64,000 bases of DNA, from positions 4,057,001-4,121,000 of the forward strand of contig NZ_LR134388.1 in assembly GCF_900637685.1 (NCBI RefSeq), written 5' to 3'. Below the pieces are notes generated by a model that was not told the DNA's origin, did no database searches, and saw nothing but the letters and a program-made list of their open reading frames with translations. Position numbers and translations under genes: made by a program. Position 1 is the first letter of the stretch. Every line of letters begins with the position of its first letter. Shown here in pieces: positions 13,913 through 27,485 of this stretch. The stretch comes from Legionella sainthelensi. Its GTDB lineage: Bacteria > Pseudomonadota > Gammaproteobacteria > Legionellales > Legionellaceae.

Positions 13913-14227
13913 TTCACAACCATTAAATAATCTATGGAATATGGACGCTTAGTGTACCTTCATTTTTATATTTGATATAGCTTTATAAAACAACATCTAT
14001 TTCTCTTTTGGATATTTTTTATAGTTTGAGAGCATAAACAGAACCTAGAATGGGCGTTTATTGATGTTGATTTTATTAATTCCTGGTTCACGTAGCGAAG
14101 AAATCTTGGGTAACGAAACACAGGCTATTAATAAATTCGTAGCTGATTAGATCTTCTGCACACCGCGAACAAGTCGCGGCATGTAGGCGGTGGGAATGAA
14201 TTATCAACACACCTTAGATGAAAATAC
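13913..14227. other. Intergenic gap between atpC and helC
   Basis: These 315 bases hold no credible ORF. They must contain the helC promoter and the atp operon end. The only clear structure is copy B of the 39-bp dispersed repeat at 14163-14201. The rest is AT-rich without a recognisable operator. Confidence 0.6.
14163..14201 (-). repeat. 39-bp dispersed repeat, copy B
   Basis: Inverted partner of copy A at 8187-8225, with 35 of 39 identical and all differences transitions. It lies 27 bases beyond the atpC stop, so like copy A it sits just after the end of an operon. The CCGCGAACAAGTCGCGG part is an imperfect palindrome able to form a short hairpin. Confidence 0.65.
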
Positions 14228-14656
14228 TTACTTGATTATTTTTCTAACTTTTTGAATTGCACGAATTTGAGCAACTGCTCGTGCCAGTTCAGCAGCAGCA
14301 ACAGAATAATCCATCTCACCGCCTCCGCCTTTATTGGCCATTGCTGCTTCAGCTTGGGCTTTTGCTGCAAGGGCAGCTGCTTCATCAAGATGCTCAGCCC
14401 GCTCAACCTCGTCGGCAAGAACAGTAACATAATTAGGCTGTATTTCCAGCATACCACCCTGAACATAATAGATTTCCTGGTTACCGCCAGGTAAAGTAAT
14501 TCGCACCTCACCTGGTTTCAGAACAGTAAGTAGAGGGGCATGACCAGCTGTAATACCTATCTCGCCTAACTCTCCAGTTGCCACAATCATTTCAACTAAA
14601 CCGGAAAATATTTCATGTTCAGCACTAACTATATCTAAGTGCGTTGTTCTAGTCAT
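14228..14656 (-). CDS. atpC: ATP synthase F1 epsilon subunit
   Basis: Last gene of the atp operon, 142 aa. The N-terminal beta-sandwich ([31 protein letters not shown]) binds gamma and the c-ring. The C-terminal helical hairpin (Ala/Glu-rich from ~85, then [14 protein letters not shown]) can inhibit ATP hydrolysis. The length is normal for the long bacterial form. It follows atpD by 11 bases. Confidence 0.97.
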   Translation of the reverse strand: MTRTTHLDIVSAEHEIFSGLVEMIVATGELGEIGITAGHAPLLTVLKPGEVRITLPGGNQEIYYVQGGMLEIQPNYVTVLADEVERAEHLDEAAALAAKAQAEAAMANKGGGGEMDYSVAAAELARAVAQIRAIQKVRKIIK

Positions 14657-14667
14657 ATTTGCTTACC

Positions 14668-16922
<2,255 letters not shown>

Positions 16923-16946
16923 ATCTCATTTCGCCTTAAAATTGAC

Positions 16947-18500
16947 TTACCAACTTGCTGTACGTTTAAAGTCTTCTACAGCATTCTTCAATTTCATTTC
17001 AATATCATTATCATAACCGCCAGCATCATTAATCAACTGCAACAAGTCAGGATGCGACGTACGCATATAGTCGTGCAACGAGGCTTCAAATGCTGCAATT
17101 TCATTTACAGGTACATCATCCAAATAACCCTTTTCTACAACGAACAATGCTGTGCCCATTTCGGCAACGGATAATGGCGAGTATTGTTTTTGCTTCATAA
17201 GCTCGGTAATTCGTTGACCACGCTCTAATTGCTTTCGTGTAGCATCATCAAGATCAGAAGCAAATTGGGAGAATGCTTCTAACTCACGGAATTGAGCAAG
17301 CGCTAAGCGAGTACCGCCACCTAATTTTTTCATAATTTTGGTTTGTGCAGCCCCACCAACCCGTGACACAGAAAGACCGGAGTTGATTGCAGGCCTAACA
17401 CCTGAGTTAAATAAATCGACATCAAGGAAAATCTGGCCATCGGTAATCGATATAACGTTCGTTGGTACGAATGCAGATACGTCGCCGGCTTGAGTTTCAA
17501 TAATTGGTAATGCGGTTAATGAACCTGTTTTTCCTTTTACTTCGCCCTGAGTCAGTTTTTCTACTTCATCAGCATTAATTCGTGCAGCTCTTTCTAACAA
17601 GCGTGAATGTAAATAGAAAATATCCCCTGGATATGCTTCACGACCTGGAGGTCTTTTCAACAACAAGGATATTTGTCGGTAAGCCCAAGCTTGTTTGGTT
17701 AGGTCATCATACACAATTAAAGCATCTTCACCATGCTCCATGAAATATTCACCCATGGTACAACCTGCATAAGGCGCAATAAATTGCAATGCAGCTGAAT
17801 CTGAAGCTCCTGCGACGACTACAATGGTATGCTCTAAAGCATCATGTTCTTCAAGTTTACGTACAATTGCAGCAACAGATGAAGCTTTCTGTCCAACTGC
17901 CACATAAATACATTTAACTCCTGTACCCTTTTGATTGATGATCGCATCAATTGCAATTGCTGTTTTTCCTGTCTGACGGTCACCAATAATCAATTCACGT
18001 TGACCACGGCCTACTGGAATCATCGCGTCAATTGCTTTTAACCCAGTTTGCACTGGTTGATCTACTGATTTACGCGCAATAACACCTGGAGCAACCTTTT
18101 CGATTGGCGACATGCCGGATGCTTCGATTGGACCTTTACCGTCAATTGGATTTCCTAATGCGTCAACAACACGACCTAGAAGGCCTTTTCCAACCGGAAC
18201 TTCAAGAATACGACCAGTACATTTACCTTTTTGCCCTTCAGCTAAAGAGGCATATTCACCAAGAACAACCGCCCCTACTGAATCTCTCTCAAGGTTAAGA
18301 GCCAAGCCATAAGTGCCGCCAGGAAATTCTATCATTTCACCAGCCATTACATCTTCAAGGCCATGCAAACTTACAACACCGTCTTTCAAACTAACAATAG
18401 TACCCTCATTACGTGCTTCAGATACTACATTAAAGTGTTCTATTTTCTTTCTGATTAATTCGCTGATTTCAGAAGGATTTAACGCTACTTGTTCTGACAT
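16947..18500 (-). CDS. atpA: ATP synthase F1 alpha subunit
   Basis: Non-catalytic nucleotide-binding subunit, 517 aa. P-loop GDRQTGKT is at 173-180. The arginine-finger region shows as [14 protein letters not shown]. The N-terminal helix with LIRKKIEHF, which binds delta, is present. The final residues ([10 protein letters not shown]) fit the family length. It is 17 bases downstream of atpH. Confidence 0.98.
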   Translation of the reverse strand: MSEQVALNPSEISELIRKKIEHFNVVSEARNEGTIVSLKDGVVSLHGLEDVMAGEMIEFPGGTYGLALNLERDSVGAVVLGEYASLAEGQKGKCTGRILEVPVGKGLLGRVVDALGNPIDGKGPIEASGMSPIEKVAPGVIARKSVDQPVQTGLKAIDAMIPVGRGQRELIIGDRQTGKTAIAIDAIINQKGTGVKCIYVAVGQKASSVAAIVRKLEEHDALEHTIVVVAGASDSAALQFIAPYAGCTMGEYFMEHGEDALIVYDDLTKQAWAYRQISLLLKRPPGREAYPGDIFYLHSRLLERAARINADEVEKLTQGEVKGKTGSLTALPIIETQAGDVSAFVPTNVISITDGQIFLDVDLFNSGVRPAINSGLSVSRVGGAAQTKIMKKLGGGTRLALAQFRELEAFSQFASDLDDATRKQLERGQRITELMKQKQYSPLSVAEMGTALFVVEKGYLDDVPVNEIAAFEASLHDYMRTSHPDLLQLINDAGGYDNDIEMKLKNAVEDFKRTASW

Positions 18501-18517
18501 GGAAACTATCCTCTAAA

Positions 18518-19060
18518 TTAAGCGGCTAAGTCGTTGCTAAGCTTATTAAGCTTGCCGCGAACTGAACCATCAATAACTAAATCACCCGCTCGAATTATTG
18601 CTCCACCAAGCAAGGAAGGATCAATATTGATTTTTAACGAGACCTTACGCTTTAAGCGTTGACTTAATGATTCTATTAAGCGTTGTTGTTGTGCAGTTGA
18701 TAACTCAGAATAACTACATACATTGACATCTAAAGTTTTTTCCTGATCTGCGCGATGTACTTCATAAAGTGCGAAAATCTCTGGTAATAACATTATTCGC
18801 TTATTTGTAGCTAATAATGCGATAACATTATTTATTGGCCTGTCGTCATTTGACTTTGTACCAACCGCTGTTTGCAGCAATTCGATATGTTGTTCAACAG
18901 TTGTTGCTGGATTAGTTACAAACTTCTCCGCTTCTGGGGTCAACACAGCTAAAACAAGATTTCTCAAATGTGCTGACCACTCTGCTAATTTATTTTCCTC
19001 TAAAGCATATTCAAAAATCGCCTTAGCATAGGGTCTGGCTATGGTGGTACTATCAGACAT
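18518..19060 (-). CDS. atpH: ATP synthase F1 delta subunit
   Basis: Peripheral-stalk connector between F1 alpha and b, 180 aa. The N-terminal helical bundle begins [15 protein letters not shown]. The C-terminal domain has the family signature [21 protein letters not shown], ending [11 protein letters not shown]. It is separated from atpF by two bases, implying coupled translation. Confidence 0.97.
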   Translation of the reverse strand: MSDSTTIARPYAKAIFEYALEENKLAEWSAHLRNLVLAVLTPEAEKFVTNPATTVEQHIELLQTAVGTKSNDDRPINNVIALLATNKRIMLLPEIFALYEVHRADQEKTLDVNVCSYSELSTAQQQRLIESLSQRLKRKVSLKINIDPSLLGGAIIRAGDLVIDGSVRGKLNKLSNDLAA

Positions 19061-19062
19061 TT

Positions 19063-19533
19063 TTAAATCTCTTCTATCAAGTTATCTAACAATGCGGTAT
19101 TTGCCTTGGCATCTACTTCACGCATCAGAATTTTTTCAGCACCGGTTATTGCCAAGTTTGCTACTTGTTTGCGCAACTCATCTTTTGCATGATTTATTTG
19201 TTGCATCAATTGTTCTTGAGCAAGCTTCATCTGTATTTGAGCTTCATGTTTAGCGGCTTCCTTTGCTTCTTCAATGATTTGAGCAGCACGTTTGTTGGCC
19301 TTTTCAATGATATCAGTCGATTGAATTTTTGCTTGCTTTAATTCATCTTTGACTCGATGTTGCGCTAGCTCAAGCTCTTTTCGACCACGCTCTGCGGATG
19401 CTAAACCATCAGCAATTTTGTCTTGTCTCTCTTCCATAGCTTTTGCCAAAGGAGGCCAAACTAATTTCATAGTAAACAAAACAAAAGCGGCAAACACCAG
19501 CATTTGTATTATTAATGTTAAGTTAATTTCCAC
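19063..19533 (-). CDS. atpF: ATP synthase Fo b subunit
   Basis: Peripheral stalk, 156 aa. One N-terminal TM helix ([20 protein letters not shown]) is followed by a long charged helix rich in Glu, Lys and Ala that dimerises ([20 protein letters not shown] onward). Length equals E. coli AtpF. A perfect hairpin lies between it and atpE at 19555-19571. Confidence 0.97.
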   Translation of the reverse strand: MEINLTLIIQMLVFAAFVLFTMKLVWPPLAKAMEERQDKIADGLASAERGRKELELAQHRVKDELKQAKIQSTDIIEKANKRAAQIIEEAKEAAKHEAQIQMKLAQEQLMQQINHAKDELRKQVANLAITGAEKILMREVDAKANTALLDNLIEEI

Positions 19534-19554
19534 CGTTTATCTCCTGTAACAATT

Positions 19555-19571
19555 AGGGCGCTTTGCGCCCT
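19555..19571 (-). promoter_or_regulatory. Intercistronic hairpin between atpE and atpF
   Basis: AGGGCGC-TTT-GCGCCCT is a perfect 7-bp GC-rich stem with a three-base loop, in the 51-base gap just after the atpE stop. No T-run follows, so it is not a complete terminator. It may protect the atpE end of the mRNA or slow read-through, raising c-subunit output relative to the downstream genes. The structure is seen; the function is inferred. Confidence 0.6.
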
Positions 19572-19584
19572 GAATAATGTGTTA

Positions 19585-19887
<303 letters not shown>

Positions 19888-19897
19888 TTAAAATCGG

Positions 19898-21116
<1,219 letters not shown>

Positions 21117-21142
21117 ATATTCACCTAAGTTTCACCGCGCGA

Positions 21143-21171
21143 ATTATAATGCAACCCGAATGAATAATCAA
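21143..21171 (-). promoter_or_regulatory. Sigma-70 promoter of the atp operon
   Basis: On the minus strand, TTGATT (21166-21171) and TATAAT (21143-21148) are separated by exactly 17 bases, a near-consensus sigma-70 promoter. It lies 27 bases ahead of the GTG start of atpI, leaving a short leader with the AGGTG ribosome site. Confidence 0.8.
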
Positions 21172-21505
21172 TGTTCTATTTTATTCACTGATTGTCTAAG
21201 AATAGTTTCAAAGTCTAAGTTTACTTAATTATTTAATTCCTATTGCACTAATAACGACTGCAACCGTGCTCCATTATGCCAATATTCGTCGCGATTGATG
21301 ACAGTGTTTGTACTAAAACTTATATCGATATGCTCTTAACCTACTGAAAACGATAAATAATTTATTTTTTTGCTATCACATATACATATATTGAATTGGA
21401 TTAATATTGCTCTATAAGATTTAATTGTACTCAAAATAATAATTACTGCTTATCCAATGAGTCATCATAGTTATGAGTAATAATTTTTAATTCAATTTAA
21501 TTTTT

Positions 21506-21521
21506 TATCACGTATGTGATA
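21506..21521 (+). promoter_or_regulatory. Perfect palindrome, possible operator
   Basis: TATCAC-GTAT-GTGATA is a perfect 6-4-6 inverted repeat ending 18 bases before the ATG at 21540. A related TATCACATATAC occurs at 21374-21385. The position fits an operator or a leader hairpin controlling the 466-aa gene. The regulator is unknown. Confidence 0.4.
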
Positions 21522-21539
21522 CACCATGAGGTTACTAAA

Positions 21540-22940
21540 ATGTTCGCAATTACAAAGAGCTATCCTAAAATTCATCGTGATAAATTTGTTGCTAACTCTC
21601 TAGACGGAATTTTTAATCGTGGAATATCCTCCTATGCTTCTGAACGATTTACTCAAGAGTGGGACAACCCTGAAAAGCAATTGATCGCAAAAGAGATTAC
21701 ATTATCAACGATCGTACCCACATTTCATTCATCCCGACAAAATGTTGCTTTACAACCGCCTTTTCCGAATGGAAAAACTCAACACCCATCTGTTGTTCAT
21801 GCATTAGGCAAAACTTATGGTAAATTATGTGCCATTGATAAAATATCAGCGGTTTGTCCAGAACATTACTTATTGATGCGCACAGCAGTTGGAATTGCTA
21901 GGAACCCAAAACCCGAAATTCTTTATGCAGCTACTATTATTGGTTTTGAGCTGGGTACAGAATTAGAAAAATTAGATCCAAAAGCGCTTATGAGTCTTTT
22001 TGAGATAGGATCAAACACACCAGAAAGTCGCTCTAGAGATATACTGGAAAATCATGATTTCTTAATAAAAGTACTCAAAAGAGAGCATCAAACCCCACCC
22101 CAACAATTTTTAAGAGTACTTGAAGTTGTTCTTTCTCCTTTGGGAATGATTGCTAATGCTTATGGAAGTAGCAATTGTAAAATTGAAAAGGCTAAAAATG
22201 CTGGCAAAGACGTAGTTGCATTAGAGATTTTCATAAAAGAATTAATGGTGTCATTAAATAGTTTTCATGTGCCATACATTAAAGCCCCTGGATCGCCTTT
22301 TGCTCATTTGCAAATGCAACTATACACACATGGTGCTCAAATATCAGAAGCAGAACTTGTTACGGTAAGTCATTATCTTGAATCTCTTGTAAATAATGGC
22401 ACTGATAGTTCTATGCCTGAGATTCCCCAGCTTCGTAGTGTAATAGTGAATGATGCGACAGGTAGAACACTTCATCTCCATGATCATATGAATCTTCCTC
22501 ATTTTTTTGATGTGTCCGGAACTACAGGTGCAATAATGCAAGCCTCTTTAGGTCTTTTGTCCAAAGCAGGCAAATTAGATCTGGCTAAAGATCCACATGA
22601 TACGATGCTTCTTGGTATGCTGATAGCTGGCTGTAATTTTTACAAGCAAGGGTATCATAATTATTACGAAGTTCTTCCGGCGTTAAATTGGGTGAACCAT
22701 AATGTGTGGAAAGAAGAGTACAAACAATTAACTCCTACGGAACTTCTTCATGCACTGCCATCCTTGTTAAGTGAATGTGTTGATCCCTCATCGCAAATGG
22801 CAACGCTAATTAATGACACGACGAATTTAGTTACAGAACATTTCGAACTACACTATCGACTATATAGAGAAGAGCTTCAAAACAGAGCTAAAATAGAACA
22901 AGCTCCATCAGTTCCTCTGTTAGGCATGAAAAACGAATAA
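21540..22940 (+). CDS. Hypothetical protein, effector-like
   Basis: A 466-aa protein I cannot assign to a family. I chose the ATG at 21540 because GAGG lies nine bases upstream; the frame extends to a GTG at 21516 inside the palindrome. It is soluble with no signal peptide, rich in mixed helices, with His-rich patches (RTLHLHDHMNLPHFFD, TRLYTHGAQ-like segments) that could bind metal. The C-terminus carries a Glu/Arg-rich helix (LYREELQNRAKIEQ), reminiscent of an E-block secretion signal. It stands alone, convergent with gloA. Dot/Icm export is a guess. Confidence 0.75.
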   Translation: MFAITKSYPKIHRDKFVANSLDGIFNRGISSYASERFTQEWDNPEKQLIAKEITLSTIVPTFHSSRQNVALQPPFPNGKTQHPSVVHALGKTYGKLCAIDKISAVCPEHYLLMRTAVGIARNPKPEILYAATIIGFELGTELEKLDPKALMSLFEIGSNTPESRSRDILENHDFLIKVLKREHQTPPQQFLRVLEVVLSPLGMIANAYGSSNCKIEKAKNAGKDVVALEIFIKELMVSLNSFHVPYIKAPGSPFAHLQMQLYTHGAQISEAELVTVSHYLESLVNNGTDSSMPEIPQLRSVIVNDATGRTLHLHDHMNLPHFFDVSGTTGAIMQASLGLLSKAGKLDLAKDPHDTMLLGMLIAGCNFYKQGYHNYYEVLPALNWVNHNVWKEEYKQLTPTELLHALPSLLSECVDPSSQMATLINDTTNLVTEHFELHYRLYREELQNRAKIEQAPSVPLLGMKNE

Positions 22941-23004
22941 GCCAAGTTAAGGCATAACCTCTCATTAATTTAGGGAAAAGGCGGATCCACATGCCACGAT
23001 TTAT

Positions 23005-23054
23005 ACACTGGTTCCGGAAATTTTGCTCTAAGTTTAGATTTCTGAATCCAGTGT
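23005..23054. other. Structured intergenic hairpin between convergent genes
   Basis: ACACTGG (23005-23011) pairs with CCAGTGT (23048-23054), and inside it GAAAT (23017-23021) pairs with ATTTC (23038-23042), giving a two-part stem. It lies between the convergent 466-aa gene and gloA, where a bidirectional terminator is expected, but there is no T-run. It may be a transcript-end hairpin or a MITE remnant. Confidence 0.4.
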
Positions 23055-23135
23055 AATTTCTAACACCCTAAAGACTTTTATCTAATTATTAAAAGCCAGA
23101 TTGAGGTATTCTTTTAAATTTCTGGACAATATTTG

Positions 23136-23576
23136 TTACCAGTGACCAATATTTGGTTCTGAGATCCATGGTTCTTGGAGAGGTAACGCTCCTCCTTTTT
23201 GTAATAATTCTATAGAAATATTGTCTGGGGAACGAATAAATGCCATGTAACCATCGCGGGGTGGTCTATTAATGGTGACACCTAACTTTTTTAATCGTTC
23301 GCATGTTTCATAAATATTATCAACACGATAGGCTAAATGACCAAAATTACGACCTTCATGATACACTTCCGGATCCCAGTTATAAGTGAGCTCTAACATC
23401 GGGGCATTAGATTGTTTTGCTTGTTCTAAATCATTGGGAGCAGCGAGAAATATAAGGGTAAATCGACCTTTTTCATGCTCTGTGCGTTTTACTTCAATCA
23501 GCCCTAATTTATTGCAGTAAAAATCCAGTGATTGCTCTAAGTTTGATATTCTAACCATTGTATGTAGGTAATTCAT
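23136..23576 (-). CDS. gloA: Lactoylglutathione lyase (glyoxalase I)
   Basis: Isomerises the methylglyoxal-glutathione hemithioacetal to lactoylglutathione in the cytoplasm. The 146-aa protein has both halves of the VOC fold. All four metal ligands of the E. coli-type enzyme align: His5, Glu62 (in ELTYNW), His80 (in FGHLAYRV) and Glu123 (in SIELLQ). The compact, insertion-free form suggests the Ni/Co-type enzyme. The C-terminal tail [10 protein letters not shown] is longer than in E. coli. It follows the DUF1254 gene by 10 bases and may be co-transcribed with it. Confidence 0.95.
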   Translation of the reverse strand: MNYLHTMVRISNLEQSLDFYCNKLGLIEVKRTEHEKGRFTLIFLAAPNDLEQAKQSNAPMLELTYNWDPEVYHEGRNFGHLAYRVDNIYETCERLKKLGVTINRPPRDGYMAFIRSPDNISIELLQKGGALPLQEPWISEPNIGHW

Positions 23577-23586
23577 TCGTTTTTTC

Positions 23587-25035
23587 CTAAAATGATTGTG
23601 ATTCGATCACCGCTGGAACAGTGAATGATTTCGAGTCAGATAATGCGTCTATCATTGCTTTCCCAGGTGCGTAGGAACGTAATATCAAATAGAACGATTG
23701 GCCGTCTTTTCCTGAAGGCAACCAATTTGCTTCCTTATCTTTTCCTGGATTCGTATTTTGAATATAAATTGTAAGCGAGCCATCATCATTCAACTTCATT
23801 TGATTATCACTACCGAGTGAATATCGATGAATTGGATTTTCAACAGTATAATTATTATGCAAATCATATAAAGTTAAAGACCAAAATCCCGGAGCAATAT
23901 ACGGAGGTAACTGCTTGAAAGTCACTGTATATTGTTTATTACTCAATAGACTGTTCCCATTATTGTCTCTTTGGGTCATAAAATAAATTGCTTCACGTGG
24001 AATATTCGCTGTTAATCCAACACGTGCGATGATGGCTCGTAAATAATAATTGGTTTTCGCATTTCCAATATCTGGTGGTGGAATAAACCATCCGTTAGCA
24101 AATATACCGAGAGGCAAGTTTGAACTAAGTGGCCCTATGTCTCGTGCAGCACGTTTCATAGACTCTAAAATAATAGGTGAAACTTTTGTCGCATCCCATT
24201 GTTTTCCATATTCAATTCCAAGAGGTTTAAACATAGGTAACAAAGCGCTAATCTGGTCTTTTGGTGGTGGATTTTCATTAATTGCTGCCGATAAAATCTG
24301 CCAAAACTGCATTGGATCTTTAAAATCAACTGCACTGACCGGTAATTTAGGATTAGCCAACTCAGGTTTGATAAAATTGTAGGAGGAGAAAGACGCTGGT
24401 GTTTGTCCCAGATATTGAGCCATGCCTGTGATAGTTATGTCATTCAATACCTTTTGGGCACTCGGTAAATCTGCGTCATTAACAACATGGACTCGTGGTT
24501 GGATTAAAAGCCAAGGTGTAGGGGCTTTAATGCACGTGATATGGTTGGGTAATTTCCCTTTCCAATTTGGTCCTACAAGCGCATAAGTTCCTCCTTTGTA
24601 GCCTGTAGTGACACCACCTACGTAAGCAAATGAATTAGTATACATATCTAAAATCTGAACCATGTAATAACGATTATTTGAATCAGGAATACTTAAAATG
24701 ATTGGCTCTTTGGATAAATCCAAGAAACCAAATCCATAGATAACGTTAGTATTTGGAGTAACATAACCCGCTTGTTCAGAAAGGGAGGGAGTAGCTATAT
24801 TTTCCAAACGCCAAATTGAATTTGGTCTGGATTTAGCATTAGGCTGCAATGCATCGTTATAGCGCAGATTATACATAATGACAACAGGCAATCCCCAAGT
24901 AGCAGCTTGTAATGCGAGTGAATATGAATATTCACTTACATTGTTATCCATATTTTTGGGCACTTGCGCAAATGGCATGGTGCAAGGCAGGATGATGCAG
25001 CAAGCTAACAAAAATATACGCATACAATGTGCCAT
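23587..25035 (-). CDS. Secreted DUF1254/DUF1214 protein
   Basis: The start at 25035 has AAGGA four bases upstream; the eight extra codons before it lack a ribosome site. A signal peptide ([13 protein letters not shown] to about PFAQ) precedes a DUF1254 domain about 40-200 ([35 protein letters not shown]) and a DUF1214 domain about 370-470 ([39 protein letters not shown]). The family is widespread, periplasmic and of unknown function; the folds resemble carbohydrate-binding sandwiches. The neighbour gloA does not reveal the role. Confidence 0.88.
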   Translation of the reverse strand: MAHCMRIFLLACCIILPCTMPFAQVPKNMDNNVSEYSYSLALQAATWGLPVVIMYNLRYNDALQPNAKSRPNSIWRLENIATPSLSEQAGYVTPNTNVIYGFGFLDLSKEPIILSIPDSNNRYYMVQILDMYTNSFAYVGGVTTGYKGGTYALVGPNWKGKLPNHITCIKAPTPWLLIQPRVHVVNDADLPSAQKVLNDITITGMAQYLGQTPASFSSYNFIKPELANPKLPVSAVDFKDPMQFWQILSAAINENPPPKDQISALLPMFKPLGIEYGKQWDATKVSPIILESMKRAARDIGPLSSNLPLGIFANGWFIPPPDIGNAKTNYYLRAIIARVGLTANIPREAIYFMTQRDNNGNSLLSNKQYTVTFKQLPPYIAPGFWSLTLYDLHNNYTVENPIHRYSLGSDNQMKLNDDGSLTIYIQNTNPGKDKEANWLPSGKDGQSFYLILRSYAPGKAMIDALSDSKSFTVPAVIESQSF

Positions 25036-25204
25036 CGTGATCCTTGGTATGAAATACACCTTCTTTCAAAACACTATCAAATGATTCTTTAATTGTAAAT
25101 GAAGCGACCCTAATTTGAATTTACCGTCTATACTTAAAATGTGGAGCTTATTATCACAATTCAGGTAATAAGTAGTGTTTATTAACCTCGAAAAAGGAAA
25201 AAAC

Positions 25205-25450
25205 ATGCCTGATAAGATCCAACATACAGCAGCTAATCTGCAACAGAAAATGCTCGTTCGTTATGGCGATGGCATACACCACAAACATAACAAACATCAT
25301 CTAGAATACCGACAACACTGTAGAACCCACCCTTGTAATCCGAACAATAAAATTAACGAACTAGAAAGTTTCACTGGATCTACGGGATTGTTGCGTCAAT
25401 CTAACTTAAAGAAAATGCGTAAGCGACCTGATAGAGGACAATTTCACTAA
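25205..25450 (+). CDS. Small basic hypothetical protein
   Basis: Starting at 25205, where AAGGA lies seven bases before the ATG, the product is 81 aa. It is His-, Lys- and Asn-rich (HHKHNKHHLEYRQHCR, HPCNPNNK) with no TM segment. Two Cys and many His could bind a metal, but no known motif matches. I do not recognise the family. The good ribosome site supports it being real. Confidence 0.55.
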   Translation: MPDKIQHTAANLQQKMLVRYGDGIHHKHNKHHLEYRQHCRTHPCNPNNKINELESFTGSTGLLRQSNLKKMRKRPDRGQFH

Positions 25451-25798
25451 GAGTATATCCTAAGAAGACAGTTGGGTTTATTTTAAGCTTGATTGTTTTT
25501 TTAGGATGTTCAAGAGTAATATCTCCCAAACAGTGAACACTAAATAAATAATAACTATTCTAAACTTTTTTGATGGTTCCTAGAACTCCCCAAGCGAATG
25601 CTTTTTCCAAAGTGGAATATCTAATTAGCCAAATATTCATTGCCGATTAAGAATTCACTAATCTTACATATCTACAATACCTTAGTAGTTTCTAGATCTA
25701 TTGGATCCTGGTAAATAGCCCCTTCCCAAGCTTATTGAGAAGCTACATCTATAGATCTAATAACGAGTAACTTCTAGAAATTGATTTGGAGATTTAAC
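25451..25798. other. Intergenic gap before the 401-aa gene
   Basis: This 348-base AT-rich stretch has no ORF of substance. It contains several short palindromes (AAGCTT twice, ATAGATCTAT-like) and one distant pair, ATCCTAA/TTAGGAT (25459-25465 and 25501-25507), that could end the small upstream gene. The promoter of the next gene must lie here but is not distinct. Confidence 0.45.
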
Positions 25799-27004
25799 AT
25801 GAAATTTAAAGAACTCACAGGAGAAGCATTAGCAGATGGAATTAGAAAACAAAACAAGGCGATTCAATGTCATAAGATGTTTCGAGCAATTTTCTATATG
25901 ATAGACCATAACCCGAATAAATACTTACCTTTAAAATTGATATGTAATGCTGGTGATGATCTTGCCGGACCAATCACAGAATTTCATAATCTACAAACTG
26001 CCAATGATGAATTAAAAAAATTAGCGAAACAGAAATTAATGAATAATTTCTTCTTCGGCATGTCTTACGAGAATGCAGATGCTTCTCTTAAGTTTCATGT
26101 CAATATCAATGAGATTGGCGATATAAATGAAGAGGTCATCTTAGGCTTAGTGAAACTTTTAAGTGAAGAGGCATTGGAAAGAGGCAATTGTGTGAATTTT
26201 AATTATAAAATTATTGAGCCCGCCTATTCTTCTGATAAACGCTTTAAGAACACCGATCAAATCACGATTTATTTTAATAAGTACTCTTCTGTCGATGCGA
26301 TGATGCTTCTGGCAGAAAAAATTGATAACTATCTGAGCATCCAAGGCGTTCCTGAAAACAAGACCAAATTGGGTCCTAAAGATATACTTAGTCTTAATTC
26401 CTTTGTTTCTGCAAGATTTGATAATAATAAGTTGACCGAGGCCTATGATGTATACACTTTTTTTGATCTCGAGCTTAAAAAGTTTTTTGCAAAATACAAG
26501 AATAAAACAGAATTAAAAGGACTGCCTGTAGGTGCTATTGAGGCTGTTTTTAATTCATTACTTACAAATAAGGAAATTACTAGACTTAGAAACGAAACCT
26601 CCAAAGAATTGTGTGAGAGTGATAGTCAGATTGTCCAAAATGAATTTGATAAGTTAGTAAAAGATCCAATAAATTATATGCGGAAAGCTAATAATCAACC
26701 TGAAAAAAATCCAATGAAGTTCGATTTGGACATGGTTACAGCATCAGAAAGCCATGAACAGCCCCAAGAGCCGGTGAATGCTGTATCTAGTGAAATTTCT
26801 ACAGCCCCAGTTTATCAGCAGGTATCAGAACCAACTACAGAAAAACAACAAAATAGGCATCAATCTGGTCAAATACATCACACAGTAGCTACTTTAGAAG
26901 ATAAGATATATGGATTTTTCAAAAAATGGAATCCTTCAAATGTTTCTAGCATATCTTACGAAGAAATCCCAGCGATACCGCACTCTTGTAGCGTAAAATC
27001 CTAA
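25799..27004 (+). CDS. Hypothetical protein, possible HopA1-like effector
   Basis: The ATG at 25799 is preceded by TTGGAGA at ideal spacing; the product is 401 aa. The middle part has strand-helix alternation (NTDQITIYFNKYSSVDAMML, then KIDNYLSIQGVPENKTKLGP) that faintly recalls HopA1-type bacterial effectors. I put that no higher than a hint. From about 305 the chain is low-complexity and Gln/Glu/Pro-rich, then ends in a short folded-looking tail, SISYEEIPAIPHSCSVKS. No signal peptide or TM. Next to an insertion element, in an accessory block. Confidence 0.72.
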   Translation: MKFKELTGEALADGIRKQNKAIQCHKMFRAIFYMIDHNPNKYLPLKLICNAGDDLAGPITEFHNLQTANDELKKLAKQKLMNNFFFGMSYENADASLKFHVNINEIGDINEEVILGLVKLLSEEALERGNCVNFNYKIIEPAYSSDKRFKNTDQITIYFNKYSSVDAMMLLAEKIDNYLSIQGVPENKTKLGPKDILSLNSFVSARFDNNKLTEAYDVYTFFDLELKKFFAKYKNKTELKGLPVGAIEAVFNSLLTNKEITRLRNETSKELCESDSQIVQNEFDKLVKDPINYMRKANNQPEKNPMKFDLDMVTASESHEQPQEPVNAVSSEISTAPVYQQVSEPTTEKQQNRHQSGQIHHTVATLEDKIYGFFKKWNPSNVSSISYEEIPAIPHSCSVKS

Positions 27005-27038
27005 TTAGGGTTATAAGGGCTAATGCGAACTCGGTAAC

Positions 27039-27063
27039 TATGCTCCGACATAAGCGGAGCATA
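27039..27063 (+). terminator. Hairpin after the 401-aa gene
   Basis: TATGCTCCG and CGGAGCATA form a perfect 9-bp stem with a 7-base loop, 35 bases past the stop codon. There is no T-run, so it is a transcript-end hairpin rather than a classic terminator. Confidence 0.5.
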
Positions 27064-27303
27064 TGCTTTACGCAATCTGAGGAGCAGAGTGGCTTTTTAT
27101 ATTGATGTTTGAAAAGCAGGAATTTCCTAATACTTTAACAAAAGTAAATACAACAATGAAAGGCGCTGCCTCAAGATAAAATCGGTACTCCTATTGCCTC
27201 AATGAAAGGTGTTGCCGAAGGACAAAAAATATACTGAGTCGTTGCCTCAAAATAAGTGTTGCTTTTGAGAGGTTTTGTTGCAGTTAATAAATAGTTGCTA
27301 TTG

Positions 27304-27445
27304 AGCCTGGTGGATATGTGGACGAGAAGCCTGTGAGTTTGAGCAATAGCTGTGGGTAACATCTTTTTGTTATCCACAGCTATTGCTCAAACGTCCCATA
27401 GGGCACAGGCAGGTCCGAAGGACTCGTCCATCATATCCACAGGCT
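27304..27445. repeat. 142-nt nested inverted repeat
   Basis: Three arm pairs nest in order. Outer: 27304-27326 with 27423-27445 (two one-base indels). Middle: GCCTGTG 27329-27335 with CACAGGC 27404-27410. Inner: 25-base arms 27337-27361 and 27368-27392, one mismatch, six-base loop. The right side carries two extra loops of 11 and 12 bases. TTATCCACA, a consensus DnaA-box sequence, is in the inner right arm (27370-27378). It lies downstream of the transposase inside the element and is not part of the short end motifs. Confidence 0.75.
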
Positions 27446-27485
27446 TTATCTCCAAACAGGTCTAATGCAGTGCTTAATCTTTTCA

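Larger units (their letters stand above)
21117..21539. other. Divergent intergenic region, atpI to the 466-aa gene
   Basis: This 423-base AT-rich gap has no gene. It holds the atp operon promoter near its left end (21143-21171) and, at its right end, the palindrome 21506-21521 in front of the next gene. The middle shows no further structure I can support. Confidence 0.6.

Noticed and set aside
27304..27445. CRISPR array or tRNA-like element
   Set aside because: The repeats are inverted and nested, not regularly spaced direct repeats with unique spacers, and no cas genes or cloverleaf are present.
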